This document shows positions 1 through 5,714 of a stretch of 5,827 bases of DNA, one piece after another. This DNA comes from JBMNQI01 sp050944055 (lineage in GTDB: Bacteria; Bacillota; Clostridia; Oscillospirales; Oscillospiraceae): assembly GCA_050944055.1 (NCBI GenBank), contig JBMNQI010000089.1, positions 1-5,827 of the forward strand. Reading direction: 5' to 3'. A model generated the notes under the pieces. It searched no databases. It was not told the origin of the DNA and was given only the letters and a program-made list of their open reading frames with translations. The translations under genes and the position numbers were made by a program. How positions within the stretch are numbered: the stretch's first letter is position 1; every line of letters starts with the position of its first letter.

Positions 1-5
1 TTCAT
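1..5 (-). CDS. Start of a downstream minus-strand gene, cut by the window edge
   Basis: Only the ATG (bases 5-3) and two further bases are inside the window. The start is believable because the minus strand carries a perfect AGGAGG (bases 18-13) seven bases before it. That ribosome binding site begins on the second base of the stop codon of the upstream asd gene, so the two genes almost certainly form one operon. Genes that follow asd in bacteria are often dapA or dapB of the diaminopimelate/lysine pathway, which use the Asd product; that identity is a guess from context and nothing in the window shows it. Confidence 0.5.
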
Positions 6-12
6 AAATAAG

Positions 13-18
13 CCTCCT
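13..18 (-). promoter_or_regulatory. Strong Shine-Dalgarno site of the gene downstream of asd
   Basis: The minus strand reads AGGAGG, the full anti-16S complement, seven bases ahead of an ATG at 5-3. The asd stop codon TAG (19-17) shares two bases with it, so a ribosome ending on asd would sit directly on this site; translational coupling is the natural inference. Confidence 0.65.
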
Positions 19-1105
19 ATCTGAGCTTTTCAATATAGCCTTCCGCGCAGAGCAGCTCGGCGAGAAGAACGCCGCCGCCGGCCGCGCCTCTGAGAGTGTT
101 GTGAGAGAGACAAACAAATTTTATATCATACTGCGTATCCCTGCGCAGGCGCCCTATTGAAACCGCCATGCCGCGCTCTAAATCGCGGTCGAGGCGGGCC
201 TGGGGCCTGTCGTCTTCAGTGAAGTATTTCAAAAATTTTTTTGGCGCGGTGGGGAGCAGCAGCTCCTGAGGCCGCCCTTTGAAATTATTCCAGATGTCAA
301 TTATCTCATCGAGCGGTGGGCATTTTTCAAATGAGACGAAAGCTGCGGCCAGGTGACCGTCCGATACGGGAACCCTTATGCACTGGGAGGTAATAGAAGG
401 CGATTCGGCCTTGACTATGACGCCGCCGTCAATATGCCCCCAGACTTTCAGCGGCTCCTGCTCAGACTTCTCCTCCTCGCCTCCGATGTAAGGAATGACG
501 TTGTCTGTCATTTCGGGCCAGGTCTTAAATGTTTTCCCGGCCCCGGAGATAGCCTGATATGTGCAGGCCAGAATGCTTTTTACGCCGAAACCCAACAGGG
601 GATGAATTGCGGGCACATAGCTCTGAATGGAGCAGTTGGACTTCACGGCGATGAAGCCCCTCTTCGTGCCCAGACGTTTTCGCTGGGATTCGATGACCTT
701 AATATGCTCCGGATTAAGCTCGGGTATGACCATCGGTACGTCAGGTGTCCAACGGTTGGCGCTGTTGTTGGATATGACCGGGCACTCAAGCCTTGCGTAT
801 CTTTCCTCAAGAGCGCGTATCTCGTCCTTTTTCATGTCGACCGCGCAGAAAACGAAATCGACCATTGAGGCGATTTTTTCTGCATCGGAAACAGCGTCCA
901 TAACTGCAAGAGCGCCCGCGGCTTCGGGCAGGGGAGAGGACAGGGCCCATCTGCCAGCAACAGCGTCTTTATATAGTTTGCCGGCGCTCCGGGAGCTGGC
1001 CGCGATAACGGTAAGCTCAAACCAGGGATGCCCTTCCATCAGGGAGATAAAACGCTGACCGACCATCCCGGTTCCGCCCAAAACGCCTACTTTATACTTT
1101 TCCAT
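17..1105 (-). CDS. asd: Aspartate-semialdehyde dehydrogenase, archaeal/fungal sequence type
   Basis: This cytoplasmic enzyme makes L-aspartate 4-semialdehyde from aspartyl phosphate with NADPH, the branch point to lysine/diaminopimelate, threonine and methionine. The 362-residue protein opens with a nucleotide-binding loop, GGTGMVGQR (residues 10-18). The catalytic cysteine is C158 in KSNCSIQ, followed by TYQAISGAG and the NVIPYIGGEEEK stretch. The likely catalytic histidine is H251 in RVPVSDGH. These wordings match the archaeal and yeast branch of the family rather than the E. coli-type enzyme. I chose the ATG at 1105, which puts the protein start just before the dinucleotide fold and has GGAG about ten bases upstream; an in-frame ATG at 1135 would add ten hydrophobic, non-conserved residues (MTIFYWSVFL) and has no good ribosome site. 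The gene is complete and is followed at once by another minus-strand gene. Confidence 0.95.
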   Translation of the reverse strand: MEKYKVGVLGGTGMVGQRFISLMEGHPWFELTVIAASSRSAGKLYKDAVAGRWALSSPLPEAAGALAVMDAVSDAEKIASMVDFVFCAVDMKKDEIRALEERYARLECPVISNNSANRWTPDVPMVIPELNPEHIKVIESQRKRLGTKRGFIAVKSNCSIQSYVPAIHPLLGFGVKSILACTYQAISGAGKTFKTWPEMTDNVIPYIGGEEEKSEQEPLKVWGHIDGGVIVKAESPSITSQCIRVPVSDGHLAAAFVSFEKCPPLDEIIDIWNNFKGRPQELLLPTAPKKFLKYFTEDDRPQARLDRDLERGMAVSIGRLRRDTQYDIKFVCLSHNTLRGAAGGGVLLAELLCAEGYIEKLR

Positions 1106-1128
1106 CAGAAACACGCTCCAATAAAATA

Positions 1129-1157
1129 TTGTCAACCGCTGGTATTTGTATTATAAT
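1129..1157 (+). promoter_or_regulatory. Vegetative-type promoter for the SpoIID-like/queA/tgt cluster
   Basis: TTGTCA (1129-1134) and a perfect TATAAT (1152-1157) are separated by exactly 17 bases, a near-consensus SigA promoter. Transcription would start near 1164 and leave a leader of about 140 bases before the ATG at 1304. The site lies inside the region that should be the untranslated leader of asd on the other strand. Confidence 0.65.
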
Positions 1158-1164
1158 GTCCTGG

Positions 1165-1183
1165 TAAGGCGAATTTTGCCTTA
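1165..1183. repeat. Inverted repeat in the shared divergent leader
   Basis: TAAGGC (1165-1170) and GCCTTA (1178-1183) are perfect complements around a seven-base loop, extendable by G-T pairs at the base. It sits at the predicted transcription start of the plus-strand promoter and within the predicted asd leader. No T-run follows on either strand, so it is not an intrinsic terminator. It may be a small operator or a 5' stabilising hairpin, or chance. Confidence 0.35.
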
Positions 1184-1210
1184 TTGGCATTAGCTGTTTT
1201 TTATTTGAAC

Positions 1211-1239
1211 ATGTTATCATATCAGTAATTTCATGTCAA
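1211..1239 (-). promoter_or_regulatory. Promoter for asd
   Basis: On the minus strand there is a perfect TTGACA (1239-1234), a 17-base spacer, and TAACAT (1216-1211) preceded by TG one base away, which makes an extended -10 (TGATAACAT). Transcription would begin near 1204, giving a leader of roughly 100 bases to the asd ATG at 1105. That leader looks too short and lacks the obvious long structure of a lysine riboswitch. Confidence 0.5.
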
Positions 1240-1246
1240 TCAAATG

Positions 1247-1257
1247 TGCTATACAAT
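1247..1257 (+). promoter_or_regulatory. Possible second -10 element, extended or SigE-like
   Basis: TGCTATACAAT is an extended -10 (TG, one base, TATACA). It also matches seven of eight bases of the CATACAAT form of the sporulation SigE -10. I see no matching -35 at the right distance for either factor, so the call is weak. It would give a leader of about 40 bases before the ATG at 1304. Confidence 0.2.
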
Positions 1258-1303
1258 CATTACAAATCAGCAGCCGCGCCGCGGGATTGTATTGGGGAAT
1301 TCT

Positions 1304-2971
1304 ATGAAAAAGACTGTTCTGCTTATCTTAATAATAGGTTTTTTGCTCCCGGCCACAGCTCATGAGGCTATGGCCGCAAATTATAATCCTGTTGTCCGAA
1401 TCGGCCTTTACTTCGGGTCTTCCACACTGATCTCGGCAAACCTGGAAAACGAACGGGGAAGCGGGTATAATCTCGGATGGTTTGACAGCTCATACGAGTT
1501 TATACCAGTCGGGTGGACGGAGGTCCAGCGCGTCACCACAATGAAGGATAAGAATATTTTTCTCCAGTCCGGGAACTATTATGATACGCCTCTGGCCGGC
1601 GAATACAGCGTAATAGGCGCGTATCACCTTCAGGCAAGCTCGGTGTACTCAACTTTCGAGGAAGCATTGGCGGCGGCTGAGTCGTTTTCGGGAATTATTC
1701 CGTCTTTCCCGGCATATATCGACGGGCAGTACAGGGTTCGAATGGGCAGCTTTACATCCGTGGAAGCCGCGCAAGCCAAGGCGGCGGAACTGGGGTATAC
1801 GCTTTCCACTGTTGTTGGCAACAGCCCCACCTGCTACACGCTGACGGAGACCAGGACGGCAAATATACTGTTTGAGTTTGACTATTCGGGGCGCACGGCC
1901 TTCGGGATTATGCCGGATATAACGGGAGACAGCGACCCGCAGACCTGGTTCAAGAATAATACATACCGCGGAGGATTCGAGTATAAGAGGCTTTCCGGGA
2001 ACGACATTACCGTTATAAACTATGTGAGACTTCAGGATTATGTTAAAGGCATACTGCCGTACGAGATGAGCTCCTCATGGCCTATGGAGGCGCTGAAGGC
2101 CCAGGCTCTATGCGCAAAAGGCTACACTCTTTCAAATATGGGGAAGCATAGCGTTTCCGGTTTTGACCTTTGCAACACGACCGACTGTCAGGTGTACCGC
2201 GGAACATATTACGCCAGTTCCAATTCTGATAAAGCTGTGGACGACACATACGGTGAATTCCTGTTATATAACGGCGAGCACGTTTGCGCATATTATCACA
2301 GCTGCGACGGGGGAGCTACGGAGGATGCGTGCAATGTCTGGGGAAAAGACATACCGTACCTTAAGGGCGTTATCGACCCGTATGAGGATATCGGCAAGAC
2401 CTGGAGGCTGGAACTGACGCTTGAACAGCTTAACTGGCTGGCCGGCGCTAAAGGATACAGCTTTGGGAATTTGGTCAACATTTATGTTTCGGAAACCACG
2501 CCTATGGGCAATGTCCGCTCAATTACACTTGTAAACTCGTCCGGAAAAAGCTATTCGCTCAGCGGCGAGGCGGCGAGGACGTTTTTTTACACTCCGACGC
2601 TTGGAAACACAATTACGAGTCAGCGCTACACGATAACTCCTAAATATGACCGGCCGGTAGGCAGCCCGGTTTACATAAACGGGGCGTCGTATAGCCTTAA
2701 GTCCCTGAAAGGAGTATACGCCATAGGCGGCAGCGGAAAAGCGCAGCTCACGGGGGACTCTGCTGTGGTCATAACGGGCAGCGGAAACGCCGAGGTCACC
2801 GCCTCCGGGGCGGACGTGCCTCCGATAGGCTTTACCATATCGGGGTCAGGTTACGGCCATAATATAGGCATGAGCCAGTGGGGAGCGTACGCTATGGCCC
2901 AGAAGGGCTTTACATATGACCAGATTCTCAAATTCTATTACACAGGCGTAACGATTGGAAGCTTAGGATGA
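1304..2971 (+). CDS. Exported SpoIID/LytB-domain peptidoglycan protein with SPOR-like region
   Basis: The 555-residue protein starts with a signal peptide (MKKT, a hydrophobic run, then A-M-A before residue 25), so it acts outside the membrane. Residues about 100-180 resemble a SPOR peptidoglycan-binding domain (YSVIGAYHL and YRVRMGSF with alanine-rich helices). A SpoIID domain follows: YVKGILPYEM with the presumed catalytic glutamate E254, EALKAQALCAKGY, DCQVYRG, YHSCDGG and NVWG, and it closes with SGYGHNIGMSQWGAYAM (H519). In SpoIID these features belong to a lytic transglycosylase acting on stem-peptide-free glycan; LytB relatives enhance amidases. I chose the ATG at 1304, which has GGGGA five bases upstream and begins the signal peptide; an upstream ATG at 1244 has no ribosome site. 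B. subtilis SpoIID is shorter and has no SPOR region, so this is more likely a paralogue than the sporulation protein itself. Its last bases overlap queA. Confidence 0.88.
   Translation: MKKTVLLILIIGFLLPATAHEAMAANYNPVVRIGLYFGSSTLISANLENERGSGYNLGWFDSSYEFIPVGWTEVQRVTTMKDKNIFLQSGNYYDTPLAGEYSVIGAYHLQASSVYSTFEEALAAAESFSGIIPSFPAYIDGQYRVRMGSFTSVEAAQAKAAELGYTLSTVVGNSPTCYTLTETRTANILFEFDYSGRTAFGIMPDITGDSDPQTWFKNNTYRGGFEYKRLSGNDITVINYVRLQDYVKGILPYEMSSSWPMEALKAQALCAKGYTLSNMGKHSVSGFDLCNTTDCQVYRGTYYASSNSDKAVDDTYGEFLLYNGEHVCAYYHSCDGGATEDACNVWGKDIPYLKGVIDPYEDIGKTWRLELTLEQLNWLAGAKGYSFGNLVNIYVSETTPMGNVRSITLVNSSGKSYSLSGEAARTFFYTPTLGNTITSQRYTITPKYDRPVGSPVYINGASYSLKSLKGVYAIGGSGKAQLTGDSAVVITGSGNAEVTASGADVPPIGFTISGSGYGHNIGMSQWGAYAMAQKGFTYDQILKFYYTGVTIGSLG
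2729..2787 (+). repeat. Short in-frame repeat in the SpoIID-like gene
   Basis: GGCAGCGGAAA occurs at 2729-2739 and again at 2777-2787, exactly 16 codons apart. The encoded units read GGSGKAQLT and TGSGNAEVT, two glycine-rich beta-hairpin-like turns just before the closing GYGHNIGMSQWG motif. It looks like a small internal duplication in a surface-exposed linker. Confidence 0.4.
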
Positions 2972-3996
2972 GAACATCGGATTTTGACTATATACTGCCG
3001 CCCGAACTAATCGCTCAGCATCCGGCGCAAAGGCGCGAGATGTCGCGTCTCATGGTTATGAGCAGGTCGGGCGGCAAAACGCGCCATATGCATTTTTATG
3101 AGCTGCCGGAGCTGATAAGACCCGGCGACTGCCTCGTTTTTAACGATTCGCGTGTTATTCCGGCCCGTCTTTTCGGCCACAGGGAAGCAACGGGCGGCGC
3201 GGTCGAGGTAGTGCTGCTCCGGGATTTAGGCGGGGACGTATGGGAATGCCTTACAAAGCCCGGAAGAAAGACAAGGCCCGGAACGAGGCTTGTTTTCGGC
3301 GGCGGCGAGCTGCGGGCCGAGGTAATAGACTCGGCTCAGGGCGGCAACAAGCTTTTGAAATTCGAGTTTGAAGGCGTGTTTCTTGAAGTACTGGAGCGTC
3401 TTGGCAATATGCCTCTACCGCCTTATATACACGAGAAGCTTGAGGACCCGGAAAGGTATCAGACGGTTTATTCGCGCGAGCCGGGCTCGGCCGCGGCTCC
3501 TACTGCCGGCCTGCACTTTACTGAGCAGCTGCTTGAAAAACTGCGCGATAACGGCGTCATGACAGCTTTTCTGACGCTGCACATAGGCCTTGGGACCTTC
3601 CGCCCGGTCAAGGAGAAGAATATTGAAGACCACGTTATGCATTCTGAATATTGCGTGATAAACGACGGGGCGGCCGAAATTATTAACAGCGCCAGGGAGG
3701 CGGGCGGGCGCATAATAGCCGTCGGCACGACGTCCTGCCGAACGCTGGAGGCGTTCGCCGAAGAAGACGGGCATATTTCGGCGTGCTCGGGCTGGACGGA
3801 TATTTTTATATACCCCGGCTATAGATTTAAAACTGTCGACGGGCTTATAACAAACTTTCATCTTCCGCAGAGCACCCTGATTATGCTCGTCTCCGCGCTT
3901 GCGGGGCGGGAAAACGTGCTCAGCGCCTATAACGAGGCGGTAAGGGAGAGATACCGCTTTTTCAGCTTCGGTGACGCGATGTTCATCGAGCCTTAA
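2968..3996 (+). CDS. queA: S-adenosylmethionine:tRNA ribosyltransferase-isomerase
   Basis: QueA transfers and isomerises the ribose of S-adenosylmethionine onto preQ1 in the wobble position of tRNAs with GUN anticodons, forming epoxyqueuosine; it is cytoplasmic. The 342-residue protein is of normal length and has the family landmarks in order: SDFDYILPPELIAQHP at the start, VFNDSRVIPARLFG (around residues 57-67), PPYIHEKLEDPERYQTVY, GSAAAPTAGLHFT (173-185), LHIGLGTFRPV, GTTSCRTLE (253-261, where valine is more usual at C257) and TNFHLPQSTLIMLVSA near residue 295. Its ATG overlaps the upstream stop as ATGA; the only ribosome site is a weak GGAA about eight bases before, so translation probably depends on coupling to the SpoIID-like gene. 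tgt follows 61 bases later. Confidence 0.97.
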   Translation: MRTSDFDYILPPELIAQHPAQRREMSRLMVMSRSGGKTRHMHFYELPELIRPGDCLVFNDSRVIPARLFGHREATGGAVEVVLLRDLGGDVWECLTKPGRKTRPGTRLVFGGGELRAEVIDSAQGGNKLLKFEFEGVFLEVLERLGNMPLPPYIHEKLEDPERYQTVYSREPGSAAAPTAGLHFTEQLLEKLRDNGVMTAFLTLHIGLGTFRPVKEKNIEDHVMHSEYCVINDGAAEIINSAREAGGRIIAVGTTSCRTLEAFAEEDGHISACSGWTDIFIYPGYRFKTVDGLITNFHLPQSTLIMLVSALAGRENVLSAYNEAVRERYRFFSFGDAMFIEP

Positions 3997-4019
3997 CGCA
4001 TAGGGCGCGGTACATGAAG

Positions 4020-4038
4020 TTAAGACACAGCTTAAGAC
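4020..4038 (+). repeat. Direct repeat TTAAGAC in the queA-tgt gap
   Basis: TTAAGAC occurs at 4020-4026 and 4032-4038, a period of 12 bases, in the short spacer just before the tgt ribosome site. No promoter or terminator is recognisable here, so queA and tgt are probably transcribed together. The repeat may be chance. Confidence 0.25.
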
Positions 4039-4045
4039 GCCTCAT

Positions 4046-4051
4046 GGAGGT
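4046..4051 (+). promoter_or_regulatory. Shine-Dalgarno site of tgt
   Basis: GGAGGT lies six bases before the ATG at 4058. It fixes the tgt start and contrasts with the poor site of queA, so tgt can be translated independently. Confidence 0.8.
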
Positions 4052-4057
4052 CAATTA

Positions 4058-5188
4058 ATGTTCAATATCCTGAAAACCGAGGGCCGCGCGCGCAGGGGAG
4101 AGCTTATAACTCCGCACGGAAAGGTTCAAACACCTGTTTTCATGAATGTCGGCACTCAGGCGGCCATCAAAGGCGGCCTGAGTTCTCACGACCTGCGGGA
4201 CATCGGCTGCCAGATAGAGCTATCGAATACCTACCACCTTCACCTGCGGCCCGGGGACGAGATTATACGCGCTCTGGGCGGCCTGCACCGGTTTATGGAC
4301 TGGCAGGGCCCGATTTTGACGGACAGCGGCGGATTTCAGGTTTTTTCGCTCGCCGGACTGCGTAAGATTTCTGAGGATGGAGTACAGTTTTCCTCCCATA
4401 TTGACGGGCGGCACATATTTATGCGCCCGGAGGACAGCATGAGGATACAGTCGAACCTTGGCTCGGACATCGCTATGGCGTTCGACGAATGCGTTGAAAA
4501 CCCGTCGACGCGCGAATATGTGAAAACCAGCTCGGAACGCACGCTCCGATGGCTGTCTCGCTGCCGCGACGAGATGGAGCGGCTCAACGCGGATGAAAAC
4601 ACGATAAACAGGGGCCAGATGCTTTTCGGCATTAATCAGGGCGGCATATATGAAGACATCAGGATTGATAACATGAGGAAGGCCGCCTCGCTTGATTTGA
4701 CCGGGTACGCCATAGGAGGGCTTGCCGTCGGCGAGAGCGTTGAGACGATGTATCATATAGTTGACATAGTCGAGCCTCATATGCCGAAAGAAAAGCCCCG
4801 ATACCTTATGGGTGTCGGGACTCCTTCAAATATCCTGGAAGCTGTTCGCCTTGGGATAGACATGTTTGATTGTGTAATGCCCGCGCGGAACGCACGACAT
4901 GGCAAGCTCTATACATGGTCGGGCACTATGAACCTTCGGAACGAGAAGTATAAGCTCGACGGCAGTCCTATAGACCCTTCCTGCTCCTGCCCCGTCTGCC
5001 GCAGCTTTTCAAGAGCGTATCTGCGTCATCTGCTTGTGGCGGGGGAGGTGCTCGGGCTGCGCTTCGCGGTTATGCACAACCTGCATTTCTATAACGAGTT
5101 GACGGCGCGTATAAGAGCGGCGCTGGACAACGGCAGCTACGAGGAATTTTGCGCCGAAACTGTAGAAAAGCTTGAAAATAAGCTATAG
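4058..5188 (+). CDS. tgt: tRNA-guanine transglycosylase (queuosine pathway)
   Basis: Tgt swaps the guanine at position 34 of tRNAs for Asp, Asn, His and Tyr with preQ1, the step before QueA. The 376-residue protein is of usual bacterial length. Visible family features are STYHLHLRPG-like substrate-loop residues (SNTYHLHLRPG), LTDSGGFQVFSL with the active-site aspartate D89, MAFDEC, GGLAVGE in the base-binding pocket, FDCVMP with the nucleophile D271, and a zinc site CxCxxC (C309, C311, C314) closed by H340 in MHNLHFY. The cysteine in DEC and the GGLAVGE pocket are those of preQ1-using bacterial enzymes rather than the queuine-using eukaryotic type. After the nucleophile it reads MPARNARHG where many bacteria have MPTRNARNG. 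queA next door fits de novo synthesis. The yajC gene that often follows tgt is absent; an opposite-strand gene overlaps its last bases instead. Confidence 0.97.
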   Translation: MFNILKTEGRARRGELITPHGKVQTPVFMNVGTQAAIKGGLSSHDLRDIGCQIELSNTYHLHLRPGDEIIRALGGLHRFMDWQGPILTDSGGFQVFSLAGLRKISEDGVQFSSHIDGRHIFMRPEDSMRIQSNLGSDIAMAFDECVENPSTREYVKTSSERTLRWLSRCRDEMERLNADENTINRGQMLFGINQGGIYEDIRIDNMRKAASLDLTGYAIGGLAVGESVETMYHIVDIVEPHMPKEKPRYLMGVGTPSNILEAVRLGIDMFDCVMPARNARHGKLYTWSGTMNLRNEKYKLDGSPIDPSCSCPVCRSFSRAYLRHLLVAGEVLGLRFAVMHNLHFYNELTARIRAALDNGSYEEFCAETVEKLENKL

Positions 5189-5195
5189 ATCAAGC
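5164..5195 (-). terminator. Weak possible terminator for the acidic-protein gene
   Basis: On the minus strand GCTTGA (5195-5190) pairs with TCAAGC (5175-5170) around a 14-base loop and is followed by TTTTCT. The six-pair stem and large loop make it weak. It lies over the stop codons of both convergent genes. No T-run follows the stem on the plus strand, so it would not end tgt transcripts. Confidence 0.25.
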
Positions 5196-5590
5196 AAAAT
5201 GTTATCTGTGCCGTTGATTTCGAATTCCTCGATGTATTCATCCATACGGGCGGCGAGTTCTTCGAAGTTTTCATCGTTTATCGGCTCGTGATTCATGTCG
5301 CGGCGCGCCAGTTCCTCGGCGAGGATCTCAAAAAAAACCGTGTCCTCGTATTCCATTATCGCCTCGTGAATACCGCCGTCGGCATATTTTGCGGAAGGGA
5401 CTATCTCACCCTCGGAAATAGCCGAGAGGCTGCTCATGCCGACTTCTTTGCAGTGTGAGAATACAAGGCTTTCAACCTCGTCGTATTCCTCAAAACGGTC
5501 TGACCCGCGCGTGGAGTTGAGCACCCAGTTCCCGACATATACCAGATCCAGGAGCAACCTGAATTGCTTTTTTGTCAGTTCAATATTCAT
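5183..5590 (-). CDS. Small, strongly acidic protein of unknown function
   Basis: I do not recognise this 135-residue protein. By my count it has 32 Asp/Glu against 10 Lys/Arg, with no signal peptide, no membrane segment and one cysteine (C47), so it should be a soluble cytoplasmic protein. The first 25 residues look like an amphipathic helix (MNIELTKKQFRLLLDLVYVG), the middle has a loop with GEIVPSAKYADGG, and two acidic helices follow (about 76-97 and 107-124). The start is secure: AGGAGG lies five bases before the ATG at 5590. The gene converges with tgt, overlapping it by six bases, and is divergent from murI. Its own promoter and strong ribosome site argue that it is real rather than a shadow of another gene. 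A regulatory or adaptor role is possible, but nothing in the sequence supports a specific function. Confidence 0.8.
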   Translation of the reverse strand: MNIELTKKQFRLLLDLVYVGNWVLNSTRGSDRFEEYDEVESLVFSHCKEVGMSSLSAISEGEIVPSAKYADGGIHEAIMEYEDTVFFEILAEELARRDMNHEPINDENFEELAARMDEYIEEFEINGTDNILLDL

Positions 5591-5605
5591 TGTCTCCTCC
5601 TATCC

Positions 5606-5616
5606 CCGTAAAACGG
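5606..5616 (-). repeat. Small inverted repeat before the acidic-protein ribosome site
   Basis: CCGT (5606-5609) and ACGG (5613-5616) flank three A residues, so the transcript of the minus-strand gene would carry a four-pair hairpin just upstream of its AGGAGG (5601-5596). It is short and could be chance. Confidence 0.2.
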
Positions 5617-5649
5617 TCACTAGTATTTTATGTTGGAACTGTCTACTGA

Positions 5650-5662
5650 TGATACCATATCA
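5650..5662. repeat. Inverted repeat between the acidic-protein gene and murI
   Basis: TGATA (5650-5654) and TATCA (5658-5662) are perfect complements around CCA. Read rightward it gives TGATACCAT, read leftward TGATATGGT, both resembling an extended -10. The repeat may therefore hold back-to-back -10 elements or an operator for the two divergent genes. No good -35 is seen for the rightward reading. Confidence 0.3.
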
Positions 5663-5682
5663 CATATCCCAGGGGTTTACAA
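5654..5682 (-). promoter_or_regulatory. Possible promoter for the acidic-protein gene
   Basis: On the minus strand TTGTAA (5682-5677) and TATGGT (5659-5654) are 17 bases apart, and the -10 is preceded by TG one base away. Both hexamers deviate from consensus, so the call is moderate at best. Transcription would start near 5647, with a leader of nearly 60 bases. Confidence 0.35.
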
Positions 5683-5690
5683 TATCCCCT
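5671..5690. repeat. Inverted repeat upstream of murI
   Basis: AGGGG (5671-5675) and CCCCT (5686-5690) are complements around ten A/T-rich bases, followed by AAAAAATTTATT up to the murI ribosome site. It overlaps the -35 of the possible leftward promoter, as an operator might. The A-run after it rules out a rightward terminator. Confidence 0.3.
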
Positions 5691-5714
5691 AAAAAATTTA
5701 TTGCGAGGTTACAT

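Noticed and set aside
353..1058. Two plus-strand open frames opposite asd
   Set aside because: Both lie antisense to a gene with clear catalytic motifs, and their products resemble no family.
1165..1201. Intrinsic terminator formed by the TAAGGC/GCCTTA hairpin and the T-run at 1196-1201
   Set aside because: The T-run begins 12 bases after the stem, too far away for an intrinsic terminator.
1106..1204. Lysine riboswitch in the asd leader
   Set aside because: The predicted leader is about 100 bases with one small hairpin, too short and simple for the L-box structure.
1244..1303. Twenty-codon N-terminal extension of the SpoIID-like protein
   Set aside because: The ATG at 1244 has no ribosome site and would place a polar stretch before the signal peptide, while the ATG at 1304 has GGGGA and starts the signal peptide.
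3415..3861. Long minus-strand open frame (148 codons) inside queA
   Set aside because: It is a shadow of queA; the encoded sequence is rich in arginine and alanine without recognisable motifs.
4220..4780. Long minus-strand open frame (186 codons) inside tgt
   Set aside because: It lies wholly within the well-supported tgt gene, shows no family motif and is best read as a shadow of the coding frame.
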